Origin: Lactiplantibacillus pentosus
GTDB lineage: Bacteria; Bacillota; Bacilli; Lactobacillales; Lactobacillaceae
Reading direction: 5' to 3'
NCBI RefSeq assembly: GCF_003641185.1
Contig: NZ_CP032757.1
Location: forward strand, 806,001-870,000
DNA length: 64,000 nt
Positions 39,201 through 47,996 of this stretch are shown here, in pieces. Both the position numbers and the translations under genes were made by a program. Under the pieces are notes generated by a model. That model saw only the letters and a program-made list of their open reading frames with translations, ran no database searches and was not told where the DNA came from. Each line of letters opens with the position of its first letter. Positions within the stretch are counted from its first letter, which is position 1.

Positions 39201-41074
39201 ATACGATGTTAATTGCCGGGCCAACCGCCGCTTGGAATTATATGGACAACATTGAGACGCTCACGGACTCGACCGGTCAAACGATTAATGCACAACAGGC
39301 CAAGCTCAGTTATGAGCAGCCTAATTTAACGAGCGCCATGGTGGGTGTCCCGCAATCAATTACACTGACTTATACCGATGACCTCGGCCAGATACAACAA
39401 GTTACTGTTGTAGTAACGACGCAAGCGTCCAAAGCTGGCATCACTGCCAAGGCCGACCAAGTAATTTGGCCGCATGAAGTGACCAATCTCAAGGCAACGG
39501 ACTTAGTGGCCAACGTTCAGGATGCAACCGGACAACCACTCACTAATTTGGCAGCCGGCCAATTGACGATGAGTCCGATTACTGCCGACCGTGCTGGCGC
39601 TCAATTAGTCACGCTCACATTTATGGATGAAGTGGGTAACTTGAAAACTGCACAATTAAAAGTGACTGTCGATCAAGCAACGATCACGACGCAACCGACG
39701 ACGGTTATTGCTGGGCCAACTGCGACTTGGCAGTATTTGGCCGCAATTCAACAAGTGAGCGATGGAATGGGTCAGTCAATTGAGGCGACGAATGCCAACA
39801 TTCAGTTGCTCAATCATCCGGATTTGAGTACTGCCAAAATTGGGCAACCGCAGACCGTTCAATTTCGTTATTTAGATTCATTAGGTCAGCAACATATCGG
39901 CCAGTTTGACGTGACAACGGTTGCTAGCCAAGCGGTCTTGGTCGGACAACCAGTCAGCTTGATTGCTGGTCCTCAGACCTCTTGGCAGCTTGATGACAGC
40001 ATTGATGGGGCCCATAGTCTTGCAGCCAATGGGCAGGTCCTGACTGCCGCACAGCTTAAACAAGTGACGACTGACAGCCTGCCAGACTTAAGCAAGCCAG
40101 GGACGTATCAGTTAACGTTACGATACCTTGACGAAGCTGGGAACCTAGTCACGGGTCAAACGATTGTCACGGTTGCCGCGAGTCAAGCAGCGATTCAAGT
40201 CCGCGACAGTCAATTGACGGTCGGTACTGCTTGGCAAGCTGCGGATAACCTCGTGCAAGCGGTTGATGCAACAGGCCATGCGCTCGCGCTAACTGATTTG
40301 ACCGTGACTGGTAAAGTCGATACTCAGACGGCTGGTCGTTATCAGATAACTTATGCTTACACGGATGCGGTCGGTAATGCCATCAGTGAAACGGCACTGA
40401 TTACCGTCGTCGCACCACCAGTTGATCCCGACGAAAATGGCAACGGTGACGAGGTCAAGCCGGATGAACCAGATTCAGATGGTGGTCAGACTAAGCCCGA
40501 TGACAATAATCCTGATCAGCCCCAACCAGATGATAGTGAAGACAATACGAAACCTGGCACGGGGGATACAGATAGCTCCAAACCAGATAACGATACGGAT
40601 AGTACCAAACCCGATATGGGTACAACGAATCCGGGTGGCAATGACCAGGAGACCAGTACGCAACCTGATGTGATTCCTGATGATCAGTCGACAAATGAGA
40701 CGACGCAGCCGGAAACAAACCATCATGGTCAGGCATCAGCTAGCCGGCCAGGTCGAAGCCGGCCAACTGCGACTGTTCGACCAGCGAAAACGACCCAGCA
40801 TCATAGCAATGGTGGAGGCACCGCTAAGACACTGGTCCGGTCGGCAAAAGCGGATGCAATTGCACAAAATGCAACCGCTAATGTCACGTCAACTAATTCG
40901 ACGCAATCAGCTAAGTCAAGCGCAACTGAGGCAACTAACCGCCAAGGTCAATTGCCACAAACAAGTGAAGCTAATGCCTCGGCATCAGTGGGCGCAGTCG
41001 TATTAGGATTAGTCGGACTATTAGGGCTTGGTGGACTGGCGGCATGGCGTCGGCACTTCGAACATGAAGATTAA
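36278..41074 (+). CDS. LPXTG-type cell-wall surface protein with BspA-like repeats and nine Ig-like repeats
   Basis: A 1598-residue mucin-binding-type adhesin candidate. The N-terminus has the KxYKxGKxW secretion signal (KMYKKGRFW at about residues 13-21) followed by a hydrophobic stretch. Residues about 35-290 are Ser/Thr/Ala/Asn-rich and low in structure. Residues about 300-590 carry BspA/DUF285 leucine-rich repeats (TSKVTDFSHMF, LTNVDLSGWQ). About nine Ig-like repeats of 80 residues follow (627-1380), with a recurrent VIAGPxxxW start and VTLTYTDxxGN end. A Pro/Asp/Asn wall-spanning segment (1381-1475) precedes the sorting signal LPQTSE at 1559-1564, a hydrophobic helix and the tail RRHFEHED. 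LPQTxE is the form typical of L. plantarum. Sortase-anchored; ligand unknown. Confidence 0.95.
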   Translation: MRHVQTEKQYYKMYKKGRFWVFAGITVATIGISPIIGRADQENKASTQSTTSAAMTNQASVATGKTVVLNKQNEQGASQAQTDETSTKGESTTSAENQQSKNVTDSINNTSGSATGRVAMETDTSLTNDNAQSNATDTQMSGTSTANQSATQPTSSHAQASITNPANDTQQATVNGKQTSTATTETKAVTTTTTDEKNITTANTEPDAASPTTSTDSVVNPAATAKTTAASADASSTTNTTDATINAATTLTESEAATNQTRTNTESTVQDDSSIVPTAAKMSRAVLRSVQPATVTSSGTIGTSAWTMTDDGVLTIGAGDWSNADVGSLVGNFGKQLTQVVIDGKVNAGDDLSWLFFSTSNLKTIQGFENLDTSKVTDFSHMFTNTAISDFSGIANWDVSAGTSFNSMFANNKSLQTIDLSHWQLNQTKPVNLFMMFNSDTALTTIDLSAWDTRMVTNIGGMFAGAASGTMQLKSVDLHGWQLPNVTSMGSMFIYDDQLTNVDLSGWQTSAKLTDMNYMFQGTSKLTTLDLSALDMRSATMTKMLINQDNRQNSVPFNLQQLTLGATSKLTGSMLPAISTGTGYSGYWVNQADATQRYDSASLMALYNGTTNPTATTTWVWETAPSQSELTAADVTGLIAGPNTTWKLADSVATLKDVTGADISANIDELVKVLSVNGDTAVTTVDAQTAGTYQVALQYIDGYGVKHEATSTIVIAPNQTKLVGRAVTIKMGPHATYQLSDLIDATQSLNAAGQQLSAAEIDRITVSGLDMNQPGTQQVTLAFTDDTGQRHTTEVPVTMIASQATLAIQDSTIGIGPNQTSWDFHDYLTHITDFDGQVIAPEQWDALNIVADKQPDLKTPGTQRITLTYTDALDNVHTVTTTVNVVASAATLNSQPEVIVFADKAAQVSAKTLVTELTDVTGTALTDTSAVTMQGFDAKTSGPQTVTLTYTDAYGNVLTTQSVVTVDFATISGKNTMLIAGPTAAWNYMDNIETLTDSTGQTINAQQAKLSYEQPNLTSAMVGVPQSITLTYTDDLGQIQQVTVVVTTQASKAGITAKADQVIWPHEVTNLKATDLVANVQDATGQPLTNLAAGQLTMSPITADRAGAQLVTLTFMDEVGNLKTAQLKVTVDQATITTQPTTVIAGPTATWQYLAAIQQVSDGMGQSIEATNANIQLLNHPDLSTAKIGQPQTVQFRYLDSLGQQHIGQFDVTTVASQAVLVGQPVSLIAGPQTSWQLDDSIDGAHSLAANGQVLTAAQLKQVTTDSLPDLSKPGTYQLTLRYLDEAGNLVTGQTIVTVAASQAAIQVRDSQLTVGTAWQAADNLVQAVDATGHALALTDLTVTGKVDTQTAGRYQITYAYTDAVGNAISETALITVVAPPVDPDENGNGDEVKPDEPDSDGGQTKPDDNNPDQPQPDDSEDNTKPGTGDTDSSKPDNDTDSTKPDMGTTNPGGNDQETSTQPDVIPDDQSTNETTQPETNHHGQASASRPGRSRPTATVRPAKTTQHHSNGGGTAKTLVRSAKADAIAQNATANVTSTNSTQSAKSSATEATNRQGQLPQTSEANASASVGAVVLGLVGLLGLGGLAAWRRHFEHED

Positions 41075-41310
41075 GCTGTGTTCGAAAAGATAGGGTGCAG
41101 CTGTCATTGATTGTCATTGCAAGTCAGTCGCAACCCAGTTGGGTCGAAGAATATCATTGTGAGGGTCGTCATGATTGCTGGTCAGACAACTAGCAGGCAC
41201 CCCTTAAATCAACTGTTTTCAGAACGGCAGTCATTTCGTAACTTGAAGTGACTGTCGTTTTGAGACTGATAAAGTGATTGCTAAAAGCCATTTTGGAAAG
41301 GAGACATCGA
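41075..41310. other. Region downstream of the surface protein gene
   Basis: Contains the surface protein terminator at 41223-41261 and otherwise no gene that I can support. Confidence 0.4.
41223..41261 (+). terminator. Terminator after the surface protein gene
   Basis: AACGGCAGTCA pairs with TGACTGTCGTT (one wobble) across an AT-rich loop and ends TTTT. Confidence 0.7.
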
Positions 41311-41466
41311 GTGCGTGGTGAAACGTTTTCTATCATCACAACAGCTTGGTCAGCCTATTCTACAGATGAGGTTGAGTTATATGGACCTAAGATGACAGGC
41401 TCACTAAATTATAAAACGTTAAATCACGGTGCTTTCGTTAGATTCTTTTTTGAAATTGACATTTAA
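41311..41466 (+). CDS. Small hypothetical protein (51 codons)
   Basis: GTG 41311 has an excellent ribosome binding site, AAAGGAGA, 7 bases upstream. It encodes a 51-residue peptide (starts MRGETFSIITTAW, ends FVRFFFEIDI) with no signal peptide and no family I recognise. An upstream in-frame TTG at 41278 is less likely. A perfect 10-bp AT hairpin overlaps the stop. It lies alone between the surface protein terminator and the amino-acid importer. It could be a real small gene, or the decayed end of a larger one. Confidence 0.4.
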   Translation: MRGETFSIITTAWSAYSTDEVELYGPKMTGSLNYKTLNHGAFVRFFFEIDI

Positions 41467-41486
41467 CTTAATTTTATTAAGTTAAA
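41462..41486 (+). terminator. AT-only hairpin at the end of the small ORF
   Basis: TTTAACTTAA pairs perfectly with TTAAGTTAAA around a 5-nt loop; it contains the small ORF stop codon. A T-run starts five bases later (CGTTTTT), so its terminator strength is doubtful. Confidence 0.4.
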
Positions 41487-41540
41487 CCTCGTTTTTAGCG
41501 CCATCCTTAAAGCATAATGAGAAAAAGATAACAAATCGGA

Positions 41541-41570
41541 TTGGTCGCGAGCCATGAATTATGTTATATT
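41541..41570 (+). promoter_or_regulatory. Promoter of the amino-acid ABC importer
   Basis: TTGGTC (41541-41546), 18-bp spacer, TATATT (41565-41570). The gene starts 44 bases downstream behind GAGGAGG. Confidence 0.5.
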
Positions 41571-41613
41571 TTATGACATACCGTTTCGGTAATTTTTTGA
41601 GGAGGTCTCGTCG

Positions 41614-43050
41614 ATGAGAAAGTGGCAAGTTGCGGTTGTCATGTTGTTAGCAGCGTTGGGAAGCTGGTTTGCAGTTGGTACCCAGGCGCAGGCGAAAACA
41701 TACACCATTGCAACGGATACGACCTTTGCGCCGTTTGAATTTCAGGCCAAGGGTGGTAAGTACAAAGGAATTGATATTGATATTTTAAAAGCGATTGCTA
41801 AAAAAGAAAACATCAATTATAAACTTAAAGCGATTAGTTTTGGTGCCGCCGTTCAGCAGCTTAGTGCAAACCAAGTTGACGGGGTGATTGCCGGAATGAA
41901 TATTACGGCCGAACGTAAGAAGACGTTCGATTTTTCGAATGCTTACTATACGTCTGGCGTCGTTATGGCGGTCGCCAAGGATAGTAAGGTCAAGAACTTT
42001 AAGCAGTTGAAAGGCAAGACGGTCGCGTTAAAGACTGGGACGGCCGGTGCTGCTTATGCGAAGTCGATTCAGAGCAAATACGGCTTTAAAATCAAGTATT
42101 TCAATGATTCCAACAATATGTATAACGACGTGAAAGTCGGTAACTCGGCAGCCTGTTTTGAAGACTACCCCGTGATGTCATATGGGATTAAAAATGGGAT
42201 TCAATTGAAGATCGTGACCAAGCAATATGCCGCTGGTGACTATGGCTTTGCCGTTAAAAAGGGTAAAAATGCCGAACTGTTGAAGAAGTTCAACGCTGGG
42301 CTGAAGGCCATCAAAGCGGATGGAACTTACAAGAAGATCGTCAATAAGTACTTGAATTCCAGTGAATCATCATTGACTGGTGAAACAGCCAGCAGCCGGA
42401 CCTTTATCGGTTTGTTCACGCAAAACCTTGATACAATTGGTTCTGGGTTATGGATGACTTTGGAATTAACGGTTATTTCAATTATTTTAGCCACGATTCT
42501 TGGCCTCATCCTCGGAGTGCTCGGCGTTATGCCTGGTAAAGTTGGTCCAGCAATCTCTAGCACGATCATTTATATTTTCCGGGGGATGCCACTGATGGTG
42601 CTGGCTTTCTTCATCTACATCGGGTTCCCAGATCTGATTGGGCACGGGTTTAAGATTCCAGCATTCATCGCCGGGATGATTACGCTGATGCTGAATGAAG
42701 GGGCCTATACCGGGGCGTTCGTCAAAGGGGGCTTTGCGGCCGTTGATGATGGCCAAATGGAAGCGGCACGTTCACTGGGCTTACCTTACTGGACGGCGAT
42801 GCGCAAGGTCATCATGCCTCAAGGGATTCGGATTATGATTCCGTCATTTATCAACCAATTTATTATTACGTTGAAGGATACGTCGATTCTGTCCGTAATC
42901 GGGATCGTTGAATTGACTCAAACTGGGACGCTGATTATCGCCCGGAACTTTGAAGGGTTCAAGATTTGGCTGATGATTGCGATTATTTACTTGGTTATCA
43001 TTACGTTATTAACATGGTTATCTAACTGGGTTCAAAGGAGGATTAACTAG
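41614..43050 (+). CDS. glnP: Amino-acid (glutamine-type) ABC transporter, fused substrate-binding protein and permease
   Basis: A 478-residue fusion. Residues 1-28 form a signal/anchor peptide (AVGTQAQA end). Residues 28-250 are a family-3 solute-binding domain ([41 protein letters not shown]). Residues about 262-478 are the permease with five helices and the EAA-like loop [30 protein letters not shown]. This layout matches GlnP of lactic acid bacteria, which takes up glutamine/glutamate, but with one binding domain rather than two. The substrate is inferred by family only. The ATPase follows 2 bases after the stop. Confidence 0.93.
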   Translation: MRKWQVAVVMLLAALGSWFAVGTQAQAKTYTIATDTTFAPFEFQAKGGKYKGIDIDILKAIAKKENINYKLKAISFGAAVQQLSANQVDGVIAGMNITAERKKTFDFSNAYYTSGVVMAVAKDSKVKNFKQLKGKTVALKTGTAGAAYAKSIQSKYGFKIKYFNDSNNMYNDVKVGNSAACFEDYPVMSYGIKNGIQLKIVTKQYAAGDYGFAVKKGKNAELLKKFNAGLKAIKADGTYKKIVNKYLNSSESSLTGETASSRTFIGLFTQNLDTIGSGLWMTLELTVISIILATILGLILGVLGVMPGKVGPAISSTIIYIFRGMPLMVLAFFIYIGFPDLIGHGFKIPAFIAGMITLMLNEGAYTGAFVKGGFAAVDDGQMEAARSLGLPYWTAMRKVIMPQGIRIMIPSFINQFIITLKDTSILSVIGIVELTQTGTLIIARNFEGFKIWLMIAIIYLVIITLLTWLSNWVQRRIN

Positions 43051-43052
43051 GC

Positions 43053-43787
43053 ATGGCGAAAGTAATTGTCAAAGATTTGCATAAGAGTTACGGTGACAAC
43101 GAAGTCTTGAAGGGGTTAAACCTCGAAGTTCAAGATAACGAAGTTGTTTGTATGATTGGTCCCTCTGGTTCCGGTAAGAGTACGTTCTTGCGCTGTCTCA
43201 ATGATTTGGAAGTGCCAACGCAGGGGCAAGTCGTGATTAGCGGCTACGACCTATCTGACAAGGGAACCAACATCAACTTAGTGCGTGAAAACATCGGGAT
43301 GGTGTTCCAACACTTTAACTTATTCCCGCACTTATCGGTGTTACAAAATATCACCTTAGCACCGACTCAGCTTAAAAAGGAAACCCAACAAGAAGCCGAA
43401 AAAACGGCGCGCGATTTGTTAGCGACGGTTGGGTTGTCTGATAAAGCTGACGCAATGCCGAAATCATTATCTGGTGGGCAAAAGCAACGGGTCGCCATCG
43501 CCCGCGCGTTAGCAATGCATCCCAAAATCATGCTATTTGATGAACCGACGTCTGCCCTGGACCCTGAAATGGTCGGCGATGTCTTGGACGTTATGAAGAA
43601 GCTAGCCGCCGATGGAATGACCATGATTGTGGTCACACACGAAATGGGCTTTGCCAAAGAAGTCGCAGACCGCGTTGTCTTCATGGCTGACGGCCTGATC
43701 CAAGAAACGGGTAAACCTGCGGATGTCTTCAATCATCCTAAGAGTCCCCGGCTACAGGACTTCCTCGAGAAAGTTATTAATGTTTAG
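43053..43787 (+). CDS. glnQ: Amino-acid ABC transporter ATP-binding protein
   Basis: A 244-residue ABC ATPase of the polar amino acid uptake type. Walker A is GPSGSGKST at residue 37, the Q-loop region reads [13 protein letters not shown], the signature is [15 protein letters not shown] and Walker B is [15 protein letters not shown], followed by the H-loop VTHEM. It is cotranscribed with the fused binding protein/permease just upstream; together they form a complete importer. A terminator follows. Confidence 0.96.
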   Translation: MAKVIVKDLHKSYGDNEVLKGLNLEVQDNEVVCMIGPSGSGKSTFLRCLNDLEVPTQGQVVISGYDLSDKGTNINLVRENIGMVFQHFNLFPHLSVLQNITLAPTQLKKETQQEAEKTARDLLATVGLSDKADAMPKSLSGGQKQRVAIARALAMHPKIMLFDEPTSALDPEMVGDVLDVMKKLAADGMTMIVVTHEMGFAKEVADRVVFMADGLIQETGKPADVFNHPKSPRLQDFLEKVINV

Positions 43788-43801
43788 TGAATAAGAAATT
43801 T

Positions 43802-43839
43802 GATTGGCACGTCTCATGATGGAGGCGTGCCAATTTTTT
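43802..43839 (+). terminator. Terminator after glnPQ
   Basis: GATTGGCACG pairs with CGTGCCAATT around a short loop, followed by six Ts. Confidence 0.85.
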
Positions 43840-43846
43840 AAGCCTT

Positions 43847-44734
43847 ACACGTGTTGTGCTAGTTATTGGTATTAAAAATGATCAAAACGTGCTAATTATT
43901 AAGTTCAAAAGCAACCAGCTGAGGCCCACTGGAAACAAAACGAATTAGCGTAAACCTGATTTGATAGCTGCGTCCTACACCGGCTTCCAGGCATTTCTGA
44001 CAACGCTGGAACGCAATGGACACAGATTTAAGCCGACAAACCACGTCTTAAATACTGGTCTTCCATGTCTCCTGCAATATGGATGAAACGTGTTCGGGTC
44101 AGACTGGGACTTCCGGTTAGCTACGCCAGAACGCCAAGCGGAAGTTCACCGCTTAACGCTCTAGCTAGGCTAATCCTCAGTCCCAACCCGTCTGAACCTC
44201 ACACTCTAGGAGCCGCTGAGCATTGTCAGAAACACCTTCCCGCCTGGATGGTATTCGAAAGGCGGACATGTGCGGACCCCACCTTTGAGGAGTTGGTCGT
44301 TGACACTTAAGTAAACAGCTATTTGACATCTAACTGTAAAACTTGGGCCACTAGTCGCCATGTTGGCAGACTAGTGTTGGCGAAACAGCAGCGTTGCAGA
44401 AACGTTAAATGGGTCTTGTCAAATCACATAAAATATCAAACTCTAGCAGTTAAACGAAAGGCAATTCTAGCGACTTCTTTCAAGATTAGTTACTATTGAA
44501 GTTAATGAATAATCTTCCTAGCATTTAAATGCCATAAATCATCATCCATGATGATTCAAAAGTTTGCATGAAGAGCCAGTTTCGTAATATTCAATGATCA
44601 ATTGTACCTGAATAGGCGGTCGTTCATCCGCCATTCGAGCGGGTTCCCGACTGTAGGGGCTGGCTGACGAACAGGAATCCATTGATTGGCACGTTTTACT
44701 CATGATTCATGACAAATTAACTGGCACAAGGTGT
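43847..44734 (-). repeat. MITE-like mosaic repeat, copy D (inverted, with extended terminal inverted repeats)
   Basis: A non-coding block of about 890 bp. The ends are imperfect inverted repeats of about 48 bp: ACACGTGTTGTGCTAGTTAT (43847-43866) to CGTGCTA (43894), against TGGCACGTTTTACTCATGAT (44687-44706) to AGGTGT (44734). Order on the plus strand: right module, middle hairpin module (44099-44195), AT-rich centre, remnant of the left module. The long left hairpin is missing: the sequence passes straight from one GTCAGCC copy to the flank of the other (near 44655-44672). An 81-codon ORF here is not a gene. Confidence 0.8.
44099..44195 (-). repeat. Middle hairpin module of repeat copy D
   Basis: TCAGAC/GTCTGA and TGGGACT/AGTCCCA close the outer stem, TAGCTA pairs with TAGCTA, and AAGCGG (44136-44141) pairs with CCGCTT (44149-44154). 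The same module in copy B (about 11443-11540) is nearly identical in sequence. Confidence 0.75.
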
Positions 44735-44836
44735 GATTTATGATTGTCTACATGGTCGAACCCGACGCGACCGTCTGGGACGCTGTTTGTAACTGTGCGC
44801 GCCAAGCACAGTAAAATGCCGTCTCACGACTAGGCA

Positions 44837-44845
44837 TGCTATACT
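44837..44845 (+). promoter_or_regulatory. Extended -10 promoter of the Fic gene
   Basis: TGC followed by TATACT (44840-44845), 22 bases before the start codon. No good -35 is seen, as usual for extended -10 promoters. Confidence 0.5.
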
Positions 44846-44867
44846 AAATGTGAAATGAGATGAAGCC

Positions 44868-45620
44868 ATGAAAAATTTAGTCGCTGAGCTAAAGAATGAA
44901 CGTGACAAGCAATTATCAGGAAGTTTATATTACTGGACACAAATATTGTTTTCTTATAACTCGAATCATATGGAAGGCACACAGTTGACTGAAGATCAGA
45001 CACAACAGATTTTTGATACGGGGACGGTTTTTGCCAATGACGGGCAGGCAATCAAAGTTGATGATGTCCTAGAAACAGCTAACCATTTTCGCGCTTTTGA
45101 CTATCTTTTAGATACTGTTGAGGTACCGGTAACCAGTGCGTACGTCTTCGAATTACATCGCATTCTCAAACGCGCGACCAGTCAAGAAAATGATGCCAAG
45201 TATCATGTGGGCGGCTTCAAAATAGTGCCGAATCAGATTGGCTTTCTCGATGCCACGGAAACGACTAGTCCCGCAGATACCCCTCAAGCGATTGCTGACT
45301 TGTTTTCAGAGTGGGAAGCTTCAGGCCAAACAGGTCGTGATTTGAGCGCCATCGCCAAATTTCATTGGCAGTTTGAACGGATTCACCCGTTCAGTGATGG
45401 CAATGGCAGAATCGGACGCTTATTAATATTCAAGGAACTTTGCAGAAGTGGGGCGGTCCCATTTATTATCCGTGAAGACACTAAACCTTATTATTTGCGC
45501 GGGTTAAAGACCTTTAAAACGACACCTGGATCTTTAATTGATACGCTAGGGCATGAACAAGATAATTACCAAGGCATGATTGCCCGCTTCTTCCCAGAGC
45601 CCAACCATGAATTAGACTAA
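44868..45620 (+). CDS. Fic-domain protein (class II, self-inhibited AMPylator type)
   Basis: A 250-residue Fic protein. The active-site motif HPFSDGNGRIGR matches HxFx(D/E)GNGRxxR completely, so it should be competent for nucleotide transfer, typically AMPylation. An N-terminal SNHMEG (about residues 31-36) fits the inhibitory (S/T)xxxE(G/N) helix of class II Fic enzymes, so activity is expected to be autoregulated. No antitoxin gene lies next to it, consistent with class II. The target is unknown. It follows repeat copy D and is flanked downstream by a two-way terminator. Confidence 0.9.
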   Translation: MKNLVAELKNERDKQLSGSLYYWTQILFSYNSNHMEGTQLTEDQTQQIFDTGTVFANDGQAIKVDDVLETANHFRAFDYLLDTVEVPVTSAYVFELHRILKRATSQENDAKYHVGGFKIVPNQIGFLDATETTSPADTPQAIADLFSEWEASGQTGRDLSAIAKFHWQFERIHPFSDGNGRIGRLLIFKELCRSGAVPFIIREDTKPYYLRGLKTFKTTPGSLIDTLGHEQDNYQGMIARFFPEPNHELD

Positions 45621-45667
45621 AAAAATCTGAACGGCTAAATTCAACATTTAACCGTTCAGATTTTTTG
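45621..45667 (+). terminator. Bidirectional terminator between the Fic and LOR genes
   Basis: AAAAAATCTGAACGG pairs with CCGTTCAGATTTTTT, so T-runs occur on both strands; it serves the convergent genes on both sides. Confidence 0.9.
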
Positions 45668-45684
45668 GCTATTATCAGCACTCG

Positions 45685-46272
45685 TCAGTGTGAACCGCGT
45701 CCGCAGTTATAGTGTTGGGCGACTTTATCATGGGGCGTCAGGGTGTAGTTGCTTTCACCAAAACTAACTTTAAGGCCCTTTTTTGCAACGGGTGTCCGGG
45801 TGCGATTTGTTGGCTTTTGCCAATGGTCGAGAATCGCTGCGATGCAGATACAGAGCGGTTCAGTGGTCGGCTCGGTGATGGCTAATTCGAAGGCTTCACC
45901 GTTCGTCGTGACGACTGGCCGCATCGTCATCACTAATTCAGTCCCGTGATAAATGCGGTAGCTTTCAGCGTTCAAACTGCCCATGATGATCCAGCGAAGT
46001 TTGCGAACGTAGAGCATCTCGTGCCAAAAACCGAGCGTTTTACTGATGGAGCCGACGTTTTGGCGATTATAGTACAAATCAAATTTTGGTAATAAGCCCA
46101 GAGTCGTTTGTCGAATCTCGGCCAGTAGTTCACCTTGGATGGCATATAGACTGAGCGCATCTTGGCGTCGCCCCCAGCGTCCGACTAAGAGGTAGTGGGA
46201 TTGATTATGCGCGTCGCGAACAATCCGAGCACCTTGGGCGAAGCTATTGCGGCTGAAATATAATTTACGCAT
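45685..46272 (-). CDS. LURP-one-related (LOR/YxjI, tubby-like fold) protein
   Basis: A 195-residue protein resembling the YxjI/LOR family with a tubby-like barrel: alternating short beta segments such as SHYLLVGRWGRRQDALSLY, GELLAEIRQT, NVGSISK, IIMGSLNAESYRIYHG and ELVMTMRPVV. No catalytic motif is seen and no function is established in bacteria; a scramblase-like or lipid-binding role is only suggested by fold. ATG 46272 has GGAGG 6 bases upstream. Its C-terminus is Arg/Lys-rich. The broken HAD gene lies just upstream on the same strand. Confidence 0.65.
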   Translation of the reverse strand: MRKLYFSRNSFAQGARIVRDAHNQSHYLLVGRWGRRQDALSLYAIQGELLAEIRQTTLGLLPKFDLYYNRQNVGSISKTLGFWHEMLYVRKLRWIIMGSLNAESYRIYHGTELVMTMRPVVTTNGEAFELAITEPTTEPLCICIAAILDHWQKPTNRTRTPVAKKGLKVSFGESNYTLTPHDKVAQHYNCGRGSH

Positions 46273-46295
46273 CTTCAACCTCCGTTTTCCGGAAA

Positions 46296-47165
46296 CTATT
46301 GTTTCGCAAGCACCTCGAGAATCGCTTTGCCCACGCCATCGTTGACGTTGGTATCCGTGATGTAGCGCGCCAGTTGTTTGACTTCAGGACTGGCATTGCC
46401 CATCGCGTAGCTGACACCAGCGAGTTCGAGCATCGAGACGTCGTTGTTATTGTCACCGATCGCCATCACGTCACTCATTGGTGTGTTGAGCATGTTGGCG
46501 TAGCGTTCGACCGCGATCCCTTTTTGCGCGTTGATGTTATTGATTTCAATGTTGGAAGCGGATGAAGACGTAATCTTAAGCGATGAGTGTTTGGCGAGAA
46601 TCTCGTCGCTCAGTGGCTTGAGCTTGCTAGGACCTTCTTCACTAAACGCGATAATCTTCATCACGTGCTTAGTCGGGTCGTCTAGTAGCTCGTTATAATT
46701 ATCCACGTAATTGATGTCCATTAATTCCAAACGAGCAGAAGCAAGTGAGACCGCGATTTTAAAAGTCGTGTCTGGATTCAAGTTGGTTAAAAGATGGGCA
46801 ATTTGTTCGATTCGTTTGGCTTTGTTATTGGAATAGATTCCGTCGTTGCCCACAACTTCAAAGTAATAGCCTTGAGCCGTTAACGTATGGAATACAGCAC
46901 GGGCAACGCTATTCGTAATTGGCACCATGTCGAGCATCTTGCCGGAAGCATCATATACTTCGGCACCATTCAACGTAATGAGTGGGGCGGTGATTCCCTG
47001 GGCAGCCAGGAGCGGTTAGGCTTCGGAAAAGCGGCGTCCGGTGGAAACGATAAAGTGCACGCCTTGCTGTTGTGCTTGACGGATGGCGTCAGCGTTAAAA
47101 TCAGAAACGACCATTTCATTGTTGAGTAACGTTCCGTCCATGTCAGAGGCGATAATCGAAATCAT
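46296..47165 (-). pseudogene. Cof-type HAD-IIB phosphatase, interrupted by an in-frame stop
   Basis: The minus-strand frame starts at ATG 47165 (AAGGATG upstream) and would encode about 289 residues. Motif I (IASDMDGTLL) and motif II (IVSTGRRF) are intact, then codon 50 is TAA (47018-47016) in RRFSEA-stop-PLLAAQG. The rest is open in the same frame to 46296 and keeps motif IV (IGDNNNDVSMLELAG). A single C-to-T change (CAA to TAA) explains the break. A restart at the TTG of codon 65 would lack motif I with its nucleophilic Asp. Intact relatives are sugar-phosphate or flavin-phosphate phosphatases. No frameshift is present, so the mutation looks recent. Confidence 0.85.
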
Positions 47166-47280
47166 GTTGTCACATCCTTAGTTGTCTTAATAATTACATT
47201 CTAACATGTTTGGGTCTGAATACAGAATTATTATCATTACCGGTTTTGGTTATGATACAATAAAACGAGAGGTGTTAAGG

Positions 47281-47973
47281 ATGAAAGCGTTTATTCATAC
47301 GGACTGGTGGGACGTCTTAAAACCGGAGTTTGAGAAGCCCTATTACCACCAATTGCACGAATTTTTGAAAAATGAATACCGAACGAAAAATATTCACCCG
47401 GACATGTACAATATTTTTCAGGCCTTTGAATGGACGCCATTTGCTGACACAAAGGTCGTTATTTTAGGTCAGGATCCGTATCATGGTCCTGGTCAGGCGC
47501 ACGGATTGAGCTTCTCCGTGCTACCCGGAGTGGCGGTACCGCCATCATTAGGCAATATTTATAAAGAATTACAGGATGATGTCGGCTGTACACCGGTCGA
47601 GCACGGGTACTTAGAGAGCTGGGCCAAGCAGGGCGTGTTGTTGTTGAACTCCGTCTTAACGGTCCAAAATGGGGTCGCTTTTTCACACGCGGGCAAAGGC
47701 TGGGAACGGCTAACGGACGTTGCCATTCAGCGGTTATCAGAACGGGAGACGCCGGTCGTCTTTATTTTGTGGGGCAAGGCAGCTCGTTCGAAAATCAAAC
47801 TGATCAACACGCAGACCAACGTGGTGTTACAAGCACCGCATCCGAGCCCGTTATCAGCTTACCGTGGCTTTTTCGGTTCGAAGCCATTTTCCAAAACGAA
47901 CATTGCGTTAACATCCTTTGGCGAGCAGCCAATTAACTGGCAGTTACCAGAACACGTCAATCTCGAGCATTAA
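47281..47973 (+). CDS. ung: Uracil-DNA glycosylase
   Basis: Ung removes uracil from DNA. The 230-residue product shows the catalytic water-activating motif [18 protein letters not shown] near residue 60 and the DNA-binding loop [18 protein letters not shown] near residue 185. The ORF opens at 47206, but ATG 47281 matches the family start and has AAGG upstream. It is divergent from the broken HAD gene and followed 23 bases later by pta, with which it is probably cotranscribed. Confidence 0.98.
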   Translation: MKAFIHTDWWDVLKPEFEKPYYHQLHEFLKNEYRTKNIHPDMYNIFQAFEWTPFADTKVVILGQDPYHGPGQAHGLSFSVLPGVAVPPSLGNIYKELQDDVGCTPVEHGYLESWAKQGVLLLNSVLTVQNGVAFSHAGKGWERLTDVAIQRLSERETPVVFILWGKAARSKIKLINTQTNVVLQAPHPSPLSAYRGFFGSKPFSKTNIALTSFGEQPINWQLPEHVNLEH

Positions 47974-47996
47974 TTAATTTATTGGAGGGTTATCAC

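Noticed and set aside
40422..41006. Overlapping plus-strand ORFs in the wall-spanning region of the surface protein
   Set aside because: They are out-of-frame shadows of the Asp/Pro-rich repeats and sorting region.
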